A program made the translations under genes and the position numbers. This document shows positions 6,921 to 14,769 of a stretch of 64,000 bases of DNA, in pieces (within the stretch, counting starts at the first letter, position 1; each line of letters begins with the position of its first letter). This DNA comes from Actinomarina sp002308095 (GTDB lineage: Bacteria; Actinomycetota; Acidimicrobiia; Actinomarinales; Actinomarinaceae), in contig JBJKUL010000001.1 of assembly GCA_045563135.1 (NCBI GenBank), forward strand, positions 620,001 to 684,000. Reading direction: 5' to 3'. The notes beneath the pieces were generated by a model. It ran no database searches. It was not told where the DNA came from and saw only the letters and a program-made list of their open reading frames with translations.

Positions 6921-8297
6921 TTAAATAAGTTCCGCTGTAAGAGCGAAGGGTGTAGCGTCGGTAATAATTACTTTAACAAAATCACCAACTGAAACATTCT
7001 TTGAAGAAATATGTGTAGTTTGACCACCATCTATTTTTCCACTCATATAATCTGTCGTTTTTTTTGAATATTTTTCAACAAGAAGAAATTGTTCTGTACC
7101 AATAAATCTCTTGTAACGTGAATGACTAATCTCTGTTTGAAGTTCTTTTAATTGCATAAATCGTTCATCAATTATTGATTTTTCAATAAAATCCGTTTGC
7201 ATTAAATCAGCTCGTGTTCCGGGACGTGTTGAGAATTTAAACATATAAACTGCGTCAAATCTAGCTAATTCTATTACTTTTAAAGTCTCAGCAAAATCTT
7301 CATCTGTTTCTCCAGGAAATCCAACGATAATGTCTGTTGTTAATGAAACATTGTTTATGGTTTCCTTGGCGAGAGAAAGTTTTTTAATAAATTTTTCTTG
7401 TGTGTAACCTCTTTGCATTTTACGTAATATTTTATTACTACCACTTTGGAGGGGCATGTGGATTTGATTTGTAACTTTTGATAAATCATTAACTGCTGAT
7501 AATGTCTCAGATTTAAAATCTTTAGGATGAGGTGAGGTAAATCTTATACGCTTTAATCCTTCTACATTATTTAGTTCAGTAAGTAATTCTGTAAAATAAG
7601 GTTTGGAAGAACCATTAATTTTAAGGTCCCTACCATAGGAATTAACATTTTGACCAAGTAGAGTTATTTCTTTTACACCACTATTAACCATAGCTAAAGC
7701 TTCGTTGACGATATCAGATGGTCGTCTACTTATTTCTGGACCACGTACAGAAGGAACGATACAAAAAGTGCAACTATTATTACACCCTATTTGAATTGTC
7801 AACCATGCAGAGACTTCAGACTCTCGAATTGAAGGGGCATCAGTAGGTAAGGACTCTATTTCATCAATAACCTCTGTAATGGGACCCCAATCTTCACTTT
7901 GATTTAATAAATTAACGATATTAGTTAAATTGTGCGTACCTATAACAACATCTACCCAAGGTGCACGCTCTCTTACAAGTTCTTTGTCTTTTTGAGCAGC
8001 ACAACCACCTACTAATAACTTTCTGTTAGATTTCTCACTCTTCCATTTTTTGAGTTGACCTAATGTACCATACAATTTGTCATCAGCATTTTCTCTAATT
8101 GTGCAGGTATTAATAAATAAAACATCTGCATTATCAATATCTGGTGCTTTTAACATGCCATCATATTCAAACAATCCAGCTATTCTTTCAGAATCATGCT
8201 CATTCATCTGACAACCAAAAGTTTTTACAAAATAACTTAGACCATGTCTAGATGGTTTAGCTTTCATGGTTTTAGATAATTCAACAGTTGTTTTCAC
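6921..8297 (-). CDS. miaB: tRNA-2-methylthio-N6-dimethylallyladenosine synthase
   Basis: A radical SAM methylthiotransferase that completes the ms2i6A37 modification begun by MiaA. The N-terminal MTTase domain holds one [4Fe-4S] cluster through cysteines in FGCQMNEHD, INTCTIREN and GGCAAQ. The radical SAM motif is CNNSCTFC, followed by IVPSVRGPE. A TRAM RNA-binding domain ends the protein. 458 residues from a GTG start. TATAAT lies six bases before that GTG with no Shine-Dalgarno sequence, an exemplary leaderless start. Confidence 0.97.
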   Translation of the reverse strand: MKTTVELSKTMKAKPSRHGLSYFVKTFGCQMNEHDSERIAGLFEYDGMLKAPDIDNADVLFINTCTIRENADDKLYGTLGQLKKWKSEKSNRKLLVGGCAAQKDKELVRERAPWVDVVIGTHNLTNIVNLLNQSEDWGPITEVIDEIESLPTDAPSIRESEVSAWLTIQIGCNNSCTFCIVPSVRGPEISRRPSDIVNEALAMVNSGVKEITLLGQNVNSYGRDLKINGSSKPYFTELLTELNNVEGLKRIRFTSPHPKDFKSETLSAVNDLSKVTNQIHMPLQSGSNKILRKMQRGYTQEKFIKKLSLAKETINNVSLTTDIIVGFPGETDEDFAETLKVIELARFDAVYMFKFSTRPGTRADLMQTDFIEKSIIDERFMQLKELQTEISHSRYKRFIGTEQFLLVEKYSKKTTDYMSGKIDGGQTTHISSKNVSVGDFVKVIITDATPFALTAELI

Positions 8298-8303
8298 AAC
8301 TAA

Positions 8304-8309
8304 ATTATA
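8304..8309 (-). promoter_or_regulatory. -10 element of miaB promoter (leaderless)
   Basis: On the minus strand the sequence reads TATAAT-TTAGTT-GTG, a perfect -10 hexamer six bases before the miaB start codon. Transcription would begin at or next to the start codon. It is the clearest example of a spacing seen at many other genes here. Confidence 0.65.
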
Positions 8310-8334
8310 TGAATGTTTTTAAAAAATATATATA

Positions 8335-9390
8335 TTATTTTTCTTTATTGGCAGCTTTATTTTCATCAGCATCTTCTACAATATCGTCTTCTAGATCTGA
8401 TTCAATCATTCCAACCGCTTTATAAACATCGTTTTCTAGTTGAAGTGCTAGATCTGGGTTTTCTCTTAAGTAGTTTTTAGAGTTTTCTTTACCTTGACCT
8501 AACTGAACATCATCGTATGTAAACCATGCTCCACCTTTTCGTACAATTCCATGTTCTACGCCTACGTCAAGCAAACTACCTTCACGTGAAATCCCTTTTC
8601 CAAACATGATATCGAATTGAGCTTCTTTAAAAGGTGGTGCAACTTTATTTTTTACAATTTTTGCTCTTACCCTATTACCTATCATTTCAGCACCAACTTT
8701 TAGTGTTTCTATTCTTCTAATGTCTATGCGAACTGAAGCATAAAATTTTAAGGCCCTTCCACCACTGGTGGTCTCTGGTGATCCCCACATCACACCAATT
8801 TTTTCACGTATTTGGTTTATAAAAATGACAGTTGTTTGTGTTTTGTTAATGGATGCGGTTAATTTACGAAGTGCTTGTGACATTAAACGTGCTTGCAATC
8901 CAACATGTGACTGTCCCATTTCTCCATCAATTTCAGCCTTTGGCACAAGCGCTGCAACAGAGTCAATAACAACTATGTCTACACCCCCTGACTCAATAAG
9001 CATATCGGCAATCTCTAAAGCTTGTTCACCTGTATCGGGTTGCGATACGAGTAATTCATCCACATCAACACCAAGTGCAGATGCGTAAACTGGATCTAGT
9101 GCGTGTTCTGCATCAATAAAAGCGGCTACTCCACCTGCTTTTTGAGCTTCTGCTGCAACATGTAAAGATAACGTAGTCTTACCTGAACTTTCAGGACCAT
9201 AAATCTCCACAACTCTTCCTTTAGGAATACCACCTATACCTAAAGCTAAATCTATTGATAACGCACCAGTTGAAATTGCGGGTATCTGTTTTATATTTTC
9301 AGTGCCTAATTTCATTAACGAGCCTTCGCCAAATTGTTTTTCAATTTGTTCGAACACTGTGTCTAGTTTCTTTGCCCTGTCTTTATCCAT
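8335..9390 (-). CDS. recA: Recombinase RecA
   Basis: Catalyses strand exchange in recombination repair and activates LexA self-cleavage. 351 residues with Walker A GPESSGKTT, the family hallmark ISTGALSIDLALGIGGIPKGRVVEI split around residue 45, FINQIREKIGVMWGSPE (loop L1 region), and TTSGGRALKFYASVRIDIRR. The C-terminal tail is acidic. A Shine-Dalgarno site (TAGGAGAT) precedes the ATG and a perfect LexA box lies 64 bases upstream. I see no recX downstream; miaB follows directly. Confidence 0.99.
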   Translation of the reverse strand: MDKDRAKKLDTVFEQIEKQFGEGSLMKLGTENIKQIPAISTGALSIDLALGIGGIPKGRVVEIYGPESSGKTTLSLHVAAEAQKAGGVAAFIDAEHALDPVYASALGVDVDELLVSQPDTGEQALEIADMLIESGGVDIVVIDSVAALVPKAEIDGEMGQSHVGLQARLMSQALRKLTASINKTQTTVIFINQIREKIGVMWGSPETTSGGRALKFYASVRIDIRRIETLKVGAEMIGNRVRAKIVKNKVAPPFKEAQFDIMFGKGISREGSLLDVGVEHGIVRKGGAWFTYDDVQLGQGKENSKNYLRENPDLALQLENDVYKAVGMIESDLEDDIVEDADENKAANKEK

Positions 9391-9453
9391 TTTTATCTCC
9401 TAGTTAGATTAATTAATTTATATTAAAACATCTTAGTAAGACAAATTTTACTA

Positions 9454-9465
9454 GAACATTTGTTC
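9454..9465. promoter_or_regulatory. LexA box upstream of recA
   Basis: GAACATTTGTTC matches the consensus GAAC-N4-GTTC exactly. It touches the cinA stop codon and lies 64 bases upstream of the recA ATG. A TAAAAT on the minus strand just inside it could be the -10 element, placing the operator over the promoter. Confidence 0.88.
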
Positions 9466-10670
9466 TAATTCAAGTTTTTAACGAATTTTATTAGTTCCCA
9501 TAAAGCCTTATTAACTGCTCTTTGTATAATTTCTTCCCTGTTTCCGTTAAGTTTATGTTTTGTAGAAATGTTTTGAGAATTATTTGCAATAGATATAAAG
9601 ATTTCTCCAATTCCATACTTACTTGATGAGATTGGACCAGCTTCACCAAGAATACTTAAGCAAATATCACTAGAGTAATAATCTAAACCTTTATCTGATA
9701 AGATTTCAGTTAATTCGGGCCAATTTTTTAAATTATATTCTCCATCAAGAAGAAGATTTTTTGAATCATTGGTGTAAACGACAGAACTCCCTTTCAATAC
9801 AGAACTTGCACCAGGATTTTTAGTTATTTTGGAGGAAAGCTCCCCTCCAGTAATGCTCTCAATAATGGAAAGAGTGATTTCTTTTTCAGAAAATAAGTCC
9901 AGCAAAATTTTTGATATATCTATATTTTCATATGCAATGATGTCCTCTGCATATTTATTTCGGATATTTTCAATGAAGTTGCTCTCATCATCATTAGATA
10001 TTGAGTTTTTATCATATCGTAGTTTTATAATTCCTTTACTTGCCAAATAAGCAATGTCTATTCCCTCTGGTTTGAATTCATTAATACCTTGAGCAAGTGA
10101 AGATTCTGCCTGGTTGTAAAAAAGTATAAACTGATAGTTTTTAGGATCTTTATTAGTTTCTTGAATTAATCTTGGGATCAACTCATCGGTTACTAGTGGT
10201 ATAAATTCTCTTGGTGGACCAGGAAAGATATATATTTTCTTTTCATCAATTTCAATTAATGAACCTGGAGCAGTACCTTGAGTGTTGTTTAACTTGAGAG
10301 AATCTTTCGGTAAAAATGCTTGTTTAACATTTGTTTCTGGCATCAACAGTCCTCTAGCCTGCCACCTTTTTTTCATAAAAGCAACATGATCTTCATCAAG
10401 GATTAATTCGATATTTAGATGTTTCGATATAACCTCACGAGTAATATCATCTTCAGTAGGGCCTAACCCCCCACATGTAATGACAACATCACAATTATCA
10501 TACAAAAAACTAAATCCTTTAATTATTTCTTCTTCTATATCGGAAACGGTAATTTCATGCGTAAGTGAATTTCCAGAATTATATAACTGAGAACCAAGTT
10601 TTGCCAGGTTTGTGTTTACAGTATCTCCTAAAAGAATTTCAGTACCGACAGATAAAAGACCAATTTTCAT
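9465..10670 (-). CDS. cinA: CinA-family protein (MoCF domain plus CinA C-terminal domain)
   Basis: 401 residues. The N-terminal molybdopterin-binding-like domain carries LSVGTEILLGDTVNTN and ITCGGLGPTEDDITREV. The C-terminal domain corresponds to the NMN deamidase part (IESITGGELSSKI) but looks diverged. In other bacteria CinA recycles NMN and is DNA-damage inducible. It sits upstream of recA, as in many Gram-positive bacteria, with the recA LexA box at its 3' end. TATCCT six bases before the ATG suggests a leaderless transcript, divergent from the selenoprotein candidate. Confidence 0.92.
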   Translation of the reverse strand: MKIGLLSVGTEILLGDTVNTNLAKLGSQLYNSGNSLTHEITVSDIEEEIIKGFSFLYDNCDVVITCGGLGPTEDDITREVISKHLNIELILDEDHVAFMKKRWQARGLLMPETNVKQAFLPKDSLKLNNTQGTAPGSLIEIDEKKIYIFPGPPREFIPLVTDELIPRLIQETNKDPKNYQFILFYNQAESSLAQGINEFKPEGIDIAYLASKGIIKLRYDKNSISNDDESNFIENIRNKYAEDIIAYENIDISKILLDLFSEKEITLSIIESITGGELSSKITKNPGASSVLKGSSVVYTNDSKNLLLDGEYNLKNWPELTEILSDKGLDYYSSDICLSILGEAGPISSSKYGIGEIFISIANNSQNISTKHKLNGNREEIIQRAVNKALWELIKFVKNLN

Positions 10671-10717
10671 AGGTTAAGGATAACAATGTTTAATCCGTAT
10701 ATAAGTAAAATAGAACT

Positions 10718-11182
10718 ATGAAGAAGTTAATTTTTTTATTATTAATCAGTTTTTGTTCTGCTCCTTCATCTGTTGTAAACGAAAATAACGATATGCAGAT
10801 TACTGATACAGAAAACACTACAGAAAAAGTCTTAACTTATAAAAACGCACTTGGAGAATTTGTTGAAGAGGATTTAACAAATAAAAATACACTCGTAGTT
10901 TTTTGGGCTGACTACTGAGGAATATGCCGAGAGGAGTTGCCTCTCTTAGAAAACAATCTAGCTGAACTATCAAAGACTTATGACATCATCGCGCTTGCTC
11001 ATAGTGATGTAGAGCCAACAATGGAGTGGGTTAAAAATAATTTAATAGGTAATTTAACAATTGGATTTTCAACAAGTGAGTTACGAGATGAGTTACAGGT
11101 AGTTGGTCAACCAATAACAATTATATTTGATACTAATGGAAATATCATAAGCAGAGAATTTGGCTACATCCCTACGAATTAA
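10718..11182 (+). CDS. TlpA/ResA-like thioredoxin-fold protein with in-frame TGA, probable selenoprotein (Sec67)
   Basis: The frame from the ATG at 10718 is interrupted only by a TGA at 10916-10918, then continues to 11182. Reading the TGA as selenocysteine gives 154 residues with the active site WADY-U-GICREELP, which aligns with WxxWCGPCREExP of TlpA/ResA thiol-disulfide oxidoreductases. The Sec replaces the first, attacking cysteine. A signal peptide covers residues 1-15 or so. The cis-proline region appears as VVGQPITIIFD, then NGNIISREFGYI. So the part after the TGA is a well-preserved thioredoxin fold. A SECIS-like hairpin follows the TGA. TAAAAT lies six bases before the ATG. The alternative is a nonsense mutation, which would have had to strike exactly this codon. 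No sel genes are in the window. Confidence 0.75.
10919..10945 (+). promoter_or_regulatory. Candidate bacterial SECIS element
   Basis: Directly after the TGA, GAGAGG (10929-10934) pairs with CCTCTC (10940-10945) around the five-base loop AGTTG. The loop begins 16 bases after the TGA and has G as its second base. Published bSECIS rules, as I recall them, ask for an apical loop 16-37 bases from the UGA with a G among its first two bases, so this fits at the lower limit. Confidence 0.6.
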
Positions 11183-11249
11183 AATTCTAAAAACTTAATA
11201 CTCGTAAATTAAGTTTCGTTAGTATGAGAGTAAGTTAAGCGGAGGTAAT

Positions 11250-12368
11250 GTGAAAAAAACATTTCTTATTCTACTTTGTCTTTCTATGTTGTTAGTCGCA
11301 TGTGGCGGCTCAGCAGAAGAAACAGTAGAAGAACCTGCAGTCGTGGAAGAATCTGAATCTCTTGAATCACCAGCAACAACTGTTGCTCCAGTTCTTGATA
11401 AAATTACTTTTGGATTTATCCCTAGTGCAGAGCAAACAGATCTACAAGACAATATCAAGCCATTGATGAAAGTACTTTCTGATGGATTAGGTATTGAGGT
11501 TGAAGGATTTGTAACCAGTGATTTCTCTGGTTTATTAGTAGCAATGGGTTCAGGTCAGGCTGACATTGGTGCATTTAACACATTAGGTTATGTAAATGCT
11601 CTTAATGTATTTCCTAAAAGAATTGAAGCAGTAGCTAAAGTTGTACGTTATGGATCTGGTTCTTACCATGGAACATTTTGGACAACTGACACTAGTGTTT
11701 GTACCTCTCCACCTGTAATCGGAGCATTTGAGAATATCAATGGAGTTCCAACACTAGTTACAGGATCAGAAACAACACCACCAGATGTAGCAGCGCTACA
11801 GGTAGGTTGGAGTTTTGGAGATAATGGTTTGGAACCTGAAGTAAGAGACAATGGAACCGTTAGCCCAGGTTATGCTTGTGAAGCTGACTTGAAGTCAATG
11901 GTTGGTAACACAGTTGTATTCGTTGAAGAAGGATCAACTTCTGGTTATCTATATCCTTCACTTCAATTGAAAAATATGGGTATTGACTACACAAAAGACA
12001 TTACCCAAGTATTTGCGGGTTCACATGATGGAGTTATAACAGCTCTATACAATGGAGATCACAAATTCGGTGTTACATATGATGACGCACGAAGAACCTT
12101 AAGAAAAACTCAATTAGATGTGGGTGAAAAAGTTGTTGCAATAGGAATTACAGATGAAATTCCTAACGACGTGGTTGCTGTAAGATCAGACTTGCCTGAA
12201 GATATGAAAGCTAAAATATATACAATATTGAAAGAGTACATATCAACAGATGAAGGTTATGCAGTAATGGATGAGATATATGGTTGGACAGATATTGTTA
12301 AAGCAGATAACTCAGAATTTGATGTTGTTAAACAAGCAGCTGAGGAATTCGGTCTTTACGACGAATAG
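11250..12368 (+). CDS. phnD: Phosphonate/phosphite-type ABC transporter, substrate-binding lipoprotein (PhnD family)
   Basis: 372 residues. An N-terminal signal with lipobox LLVAC is followed by an acidic linker (to about residue 48) and a PhnD fold: ITFGFIPSAEQ, SGLLVAMGSGQADIGAFN, YGSGSYHGTFW, FVEEGSTSGYLYPSLQL. An insertion around residues 150-215 contains two cysteines. The start is GTG with a strong GGAGG site six bases upstream. It heads a phnD-phnC-phnE-phnE unit, separated from phnC by a hairpin that would favour extra binding protein. Phosphonate, phosphite or another oxyanion could be the substrate; no C-P lyase or oxidase gene is present to decide. Confidence 0.9.
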   Translation: MKKTFLILLCLSMLLVACGGSAEETVEEPAVVEESESLESPATTVAPVLDKITFGFIPSAEQTDLQDNIKPLMKVLSDGLGIEVEGFVTSDFSGLLVAMGSGQADIGAFNTLGYVNALNVFPKRIEAVAKVVRYGSGSYHGTFWTTDTSVCTSPPVIGAFENINGVPTLVTGSETTPPDVAALQVGWSFGDNGLEPEVRDNGTVSPGYACEADLKSMVGNTVVFVEEGSTSGYLYPSLQLKNMGIDYTKDITQVFAGSHDGVITALYNGDHKFGVTYDDARRTLRKTQLDVGEKVVAIGITDEIPNDVVAVRSDLPEDMKAKIYTILKEYISTDEGYAVMDEIYGWTDIVKADNSEFDVVKQAAEEFGLYDE

Positions 12369-12377
12369 TATATAGAA

Positions 12378-12414
12378 ATAAGGGGTGGTTAAAAGACTGC
12401 CCCTTATTTTTTTT
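12378..12414 (+). terminator. Attenuating terminator between phnD and phnC
   Basis: ATAAGGGG (12378-12385) pairs with CCCCTTAT (12400-12407) across a 14-base loop, followed by a run of T. Its place right after the binding-protein gene is typical of partial terminators that lower expression of the ATPase and permease relative to the binding protein. Confidence 0.75.
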
Positions 12415-12422
12415 GGGAAAAA

Positions 12423-13193
12423 ATGATAAAATTTGAAAATGTGGGTGTTGTCTATCCAGGCGGAGTTAAAGCACTAGATAATATAAATTTAGAAATCAAT
12501 GAAGGAGATTTTGTAATTATTGTTGGTCTATCTGGAGCAGGAAAATCAACACTCTTAAGATCTATTAATAATTTAGTAAAACCAACAGATGGAAATGTTA
12601 CTGTTGACGGAAATAATGTAACTAATGCTTCAAAAAAAGAATTAAAACAGATCCGTTCTGATATTGGAATGATATTTCAGACATTTAACTTAGTCAATCG
12701 TTCTAATGTATTAAAAAATGTATTAACTGGAAGATTAAGTCAAGTTTCTACAATAAGATCAATAACCGGCTTGTGGCCAAAAGATGATAAACAGATAGCT
12801 TTTGATGCATTGCAACGTGTTGAAATTTTAGAAAAGGCATATGTAAGAGGTTCAAACCTTTCTGGTGGTCAGCAACAGCGAGTAGGTATTGCTCGTGCTT
12901 TGGCTCAAAAACCTAAAGTTATGTTAGCAGATGAACCTGTTGCGTCTTTGGATCCAGTCACTTCAAGAGTAGTAATGAGTTATCTTAAAAAAATAAATCA
13001 AGAACTTGGAATAACTACAATAGTAAATCTTCACTTTTTAGACTTAGCAAAAGAATTTGGCACAAGACTGATTGGACTAAGAGAAGGTAATCTCGTTTAT
13101 GACGGCAATGTAGATGATGTATCAGATGCGGATTTTGAAAATATTTATGGAAGGTCAATAAAATCTTCAGATTTAATAGGAGACGATGATTAA
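12423..13193 (+). CDS. phnC: Phosphonate/phosphite-type ABC transporter ATP-binding protein
   Basis: 256 residues with Walker A GLSGAGKSTLL, Q-loop IFQTFNLVNRSNV, signature NLSGGQQQRVGIARAL, Walker B VMLADEPVASLDP and a switch His in IVNLHFLDLA. The ITGLWPKDD segment is like that of PhnC ATPases. It energises uptake through the two downstream permeases. The last eight bases overlap the first permease start (ATGATTAA). Confidence 0.94.
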   Translation: MIKFENVGVVYPGGVKALDNINLEINEGDFVIIVGLSGAGKSTLLRSINNLVKPTDGNVTVDGNNVTNASKKELKQIRSDIGMIFQTFNLVNRSNVLKNVLTGRLSQVSTIRSITGLWPKDDKQIAFDALQRVEILEKAYVRGSNLSGGQQQRVGIARALAQKPKVMLADEPVASLDPVTSRVVMSYLKKINQELGITTIVNLHFLDLAKEFGTRLIGLREGNLVYDGNVDDVSDADFENIYGRSIKSSDLIGDDD

Positions 13194-13968
13194 TCTACCT
13201 AAAAAACCACCACCATCATTAATGGTGTTTCTTGGTATCCCGTCAGCATTTTTATTTTCCTATTATTGTTTTCTTAAAGTTGGTTTTAATCTTTCCGATT
13301 TTAAAGAAAACCTAGAAAATAGATACTTAGTTACAGACCCACTCTTTAATCCGAAATGGAGTTGGGCTATTGAAAACGCGTCAGAAGCACTTGTTGAAAC
13401 AATACAAATAGCTATTCTAGCAAGCATAGTCGGATGCTTTGTTGCTCTACCTTTATCTTTCTATGCGTCACAAACAACGAATCAAAATAAAGTCTCCTAT
13501 TTTCTCTACAAATCGTTTTTAAACTTAGTGCGTACAATTCCAGATTTGTTCTGGGCAATGATGTTCACTGTTGCTGTTGGACTGGGACCATTTGCTGGTG
13601 TATTAGCATTGGTAATGTTCTCACTTGCAATTATGGGTAAGCTTCTTTCTGAAACAATAGATAGCATTGACCCAGGCCCTCTAGAAGCAGCAAAATCTTC
13701 GGGTGCATCTCATAATCAATCTGTCTTTACTTCAGCTTTGCCCCAGGTTTTACCAAACTTTACTGCATATTTTTTATATATATTCGAACTATGTATACGC
13801 GCAAGTGTAATTCTTGGTTTAGTTGGTGCCGGTGGTGTTGGAAGAATTATTGAAACACAAAGAATATTTTTAAGATTTGATCGAATATCACCGATAATTG
13901 TTTTGATACTACTTGTTGTAATACTAATTGAACAATTTAGTGTATGGCTAAGAAGAAGGATTTTATGA
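13186..13968 (+). CDS. phnE: Phosphonate/phosphite-type ABC transporter permease 1 (PhnE family)
   Basis: A 260-residue membrane protein with about six hydrophobic segments. The EAA-loop region reads DPGPLEAAKSSGASHNQSVF, and the typical PhnE C-terminal stretch ASVILGLVGAGGVGRII follows. The N-terminus (residues 1-35) carries an extra hydrophobic segment. It overlaps phnC by eight bases and phnE2 by four (ATGA). Confidence 0.92.
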   Translation: MINLPKKPPPSLMVFLGIPSAFLFSYYCFLKVGFNLSDFKENLENRYLVTDPLFNPKWSWAIENASEALVETIQIAILASIVGCFVALPLSFYASQTTNQNKVSYFLYKSFLNLVRTIPDLFWAMMFTVAVGLGPFAGVLALVMFSLAIMGKLLSETIDSIDPGPLEAAKSSGASHNQSVFTSALPQVLPNFTAYFLYIFELCIRASVILGLVGAGGVGRIIETQRIFLRFDRISPIIVLILLVVILIEQFSVWLRRRIL

Positions 13969-14768
13969 GCCTTCCTAAACAGCCAATACAGCAAAGAATT
14001 TTAAAATATACAATAACAGCATTAATTGTTGTTGGATCAATTTGGTCAGCTTCTGGTCTTGAAATTACTTTAGAGAAAATACTTAAAGCGCCTGAACAAA
14101 TTGCGATTTTAGTTGGTGCTATGTTTCCCTTAGATTTAAGTGCTGAAGCAATCGAAAGAATCCTTCCTAAAGTTGCAGAATCGTTATTTATAGCTTGGGC
14201 TGGAACAGTTATAGGTGCGCTGTTCAGTTTCCCGATAGCTTTTTTAGCCGCTAACAATGTTGCGGTTAACTATATTTCTGAAACTACAAAACAAATACTT
14301 AATGGAATAAGAGCATTTCCTGAATTAATACTAGCTTTTGTCTTTCTACCAATTACAGGTCTAGGAGCATTAACGGGAACTCTAGCGATAGGTATTCATT
14401 CTATAGGCACACTAGGTAAACTATCCTCTGAAGTTATAGAAGGAATTGACGAAGGACCGCTGGAAGCAATTAAATCATCAGGTGGATCAAAAATAAATGA
14501 ATTATTATTTGGTGTCGTACCACAAGTTATGCCAACAATTACTTCATACTGGTTATATAGATTCGAAATTAACCTGCGTGCATCAGCTGTTTTAGGTGTT
14601 GTTGGTGCAGGTGGTGTTGGAGCTGAGTTAATAAACCAACTAAGATTTAGAGATTTTCCTAGAGCAGGTACGGTACTAGTCGCAACAGTAGTTCTTGTGT
14701 TAACTGTAGATACAATATCAGCTGCAATTAGAAGAAGGATTATTAAGGGTCGTTCAGTAAAGGTCTAG
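13965..14768 (+). CDS. phnE: Phosphonate/phosphite-type ABC transporter permease 2 (PhnE family)
   Basis: 267 residues starting MSLPKQ at an ATG that overlaps the stop of permease 1 (ATGA). A longer frame from 13944 lies inside the previous gene, so I reject it. The EAA loop is DEGPLEAIKSSGGSKINELLF and the end motif is ASAVLGVVGAGGVGAELI. Together with permease 1 it would form a heterodimeric channel, as in two-PhnE systems. It ends one base before the convergent ftsK. Confidence 0.92.
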   Translation: MSLPKQPIQQRILKYTITALIVVGSIWSASGLEITLEKILKAPEQIAILVGAMFPLDLSAEAIERILPKVAESLFIAWAGTVIGALFSFPIAFLAANNVAVNYISETTKQILNGIRAFPELILAFVFLPITGLGALTGTLAIGIHSIGTLGKLSSEVIEGIDEGPLEAIKSSGGSKINELLFGVVPQVMPTITSYWLYRFEINLRASAVLGVVGAGGVGAELINQLRFRDFPRAGTVLVATVVLVLTVDTISAAIRRRIIKGRSVKV

Positions 14769-14769
14769 T

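Noticed and set aside
10916..10918. TGA read as Trp or Gly by a variant genetic code
   Set aside because: TGA ends the first phnE (13966-13968) and gap (62916-62918) at sensible positions, and Trp or Gly would not restore the CxxC motif.
10937..11182. A separate short gene starting at TTG 10937 downstream of a truncated 66-residue gene
   Set aside because: Both pieces share one frame, and the TGA sits at the thioredoxin Cys position, so a single selenoprotein explains them better than two fragments.
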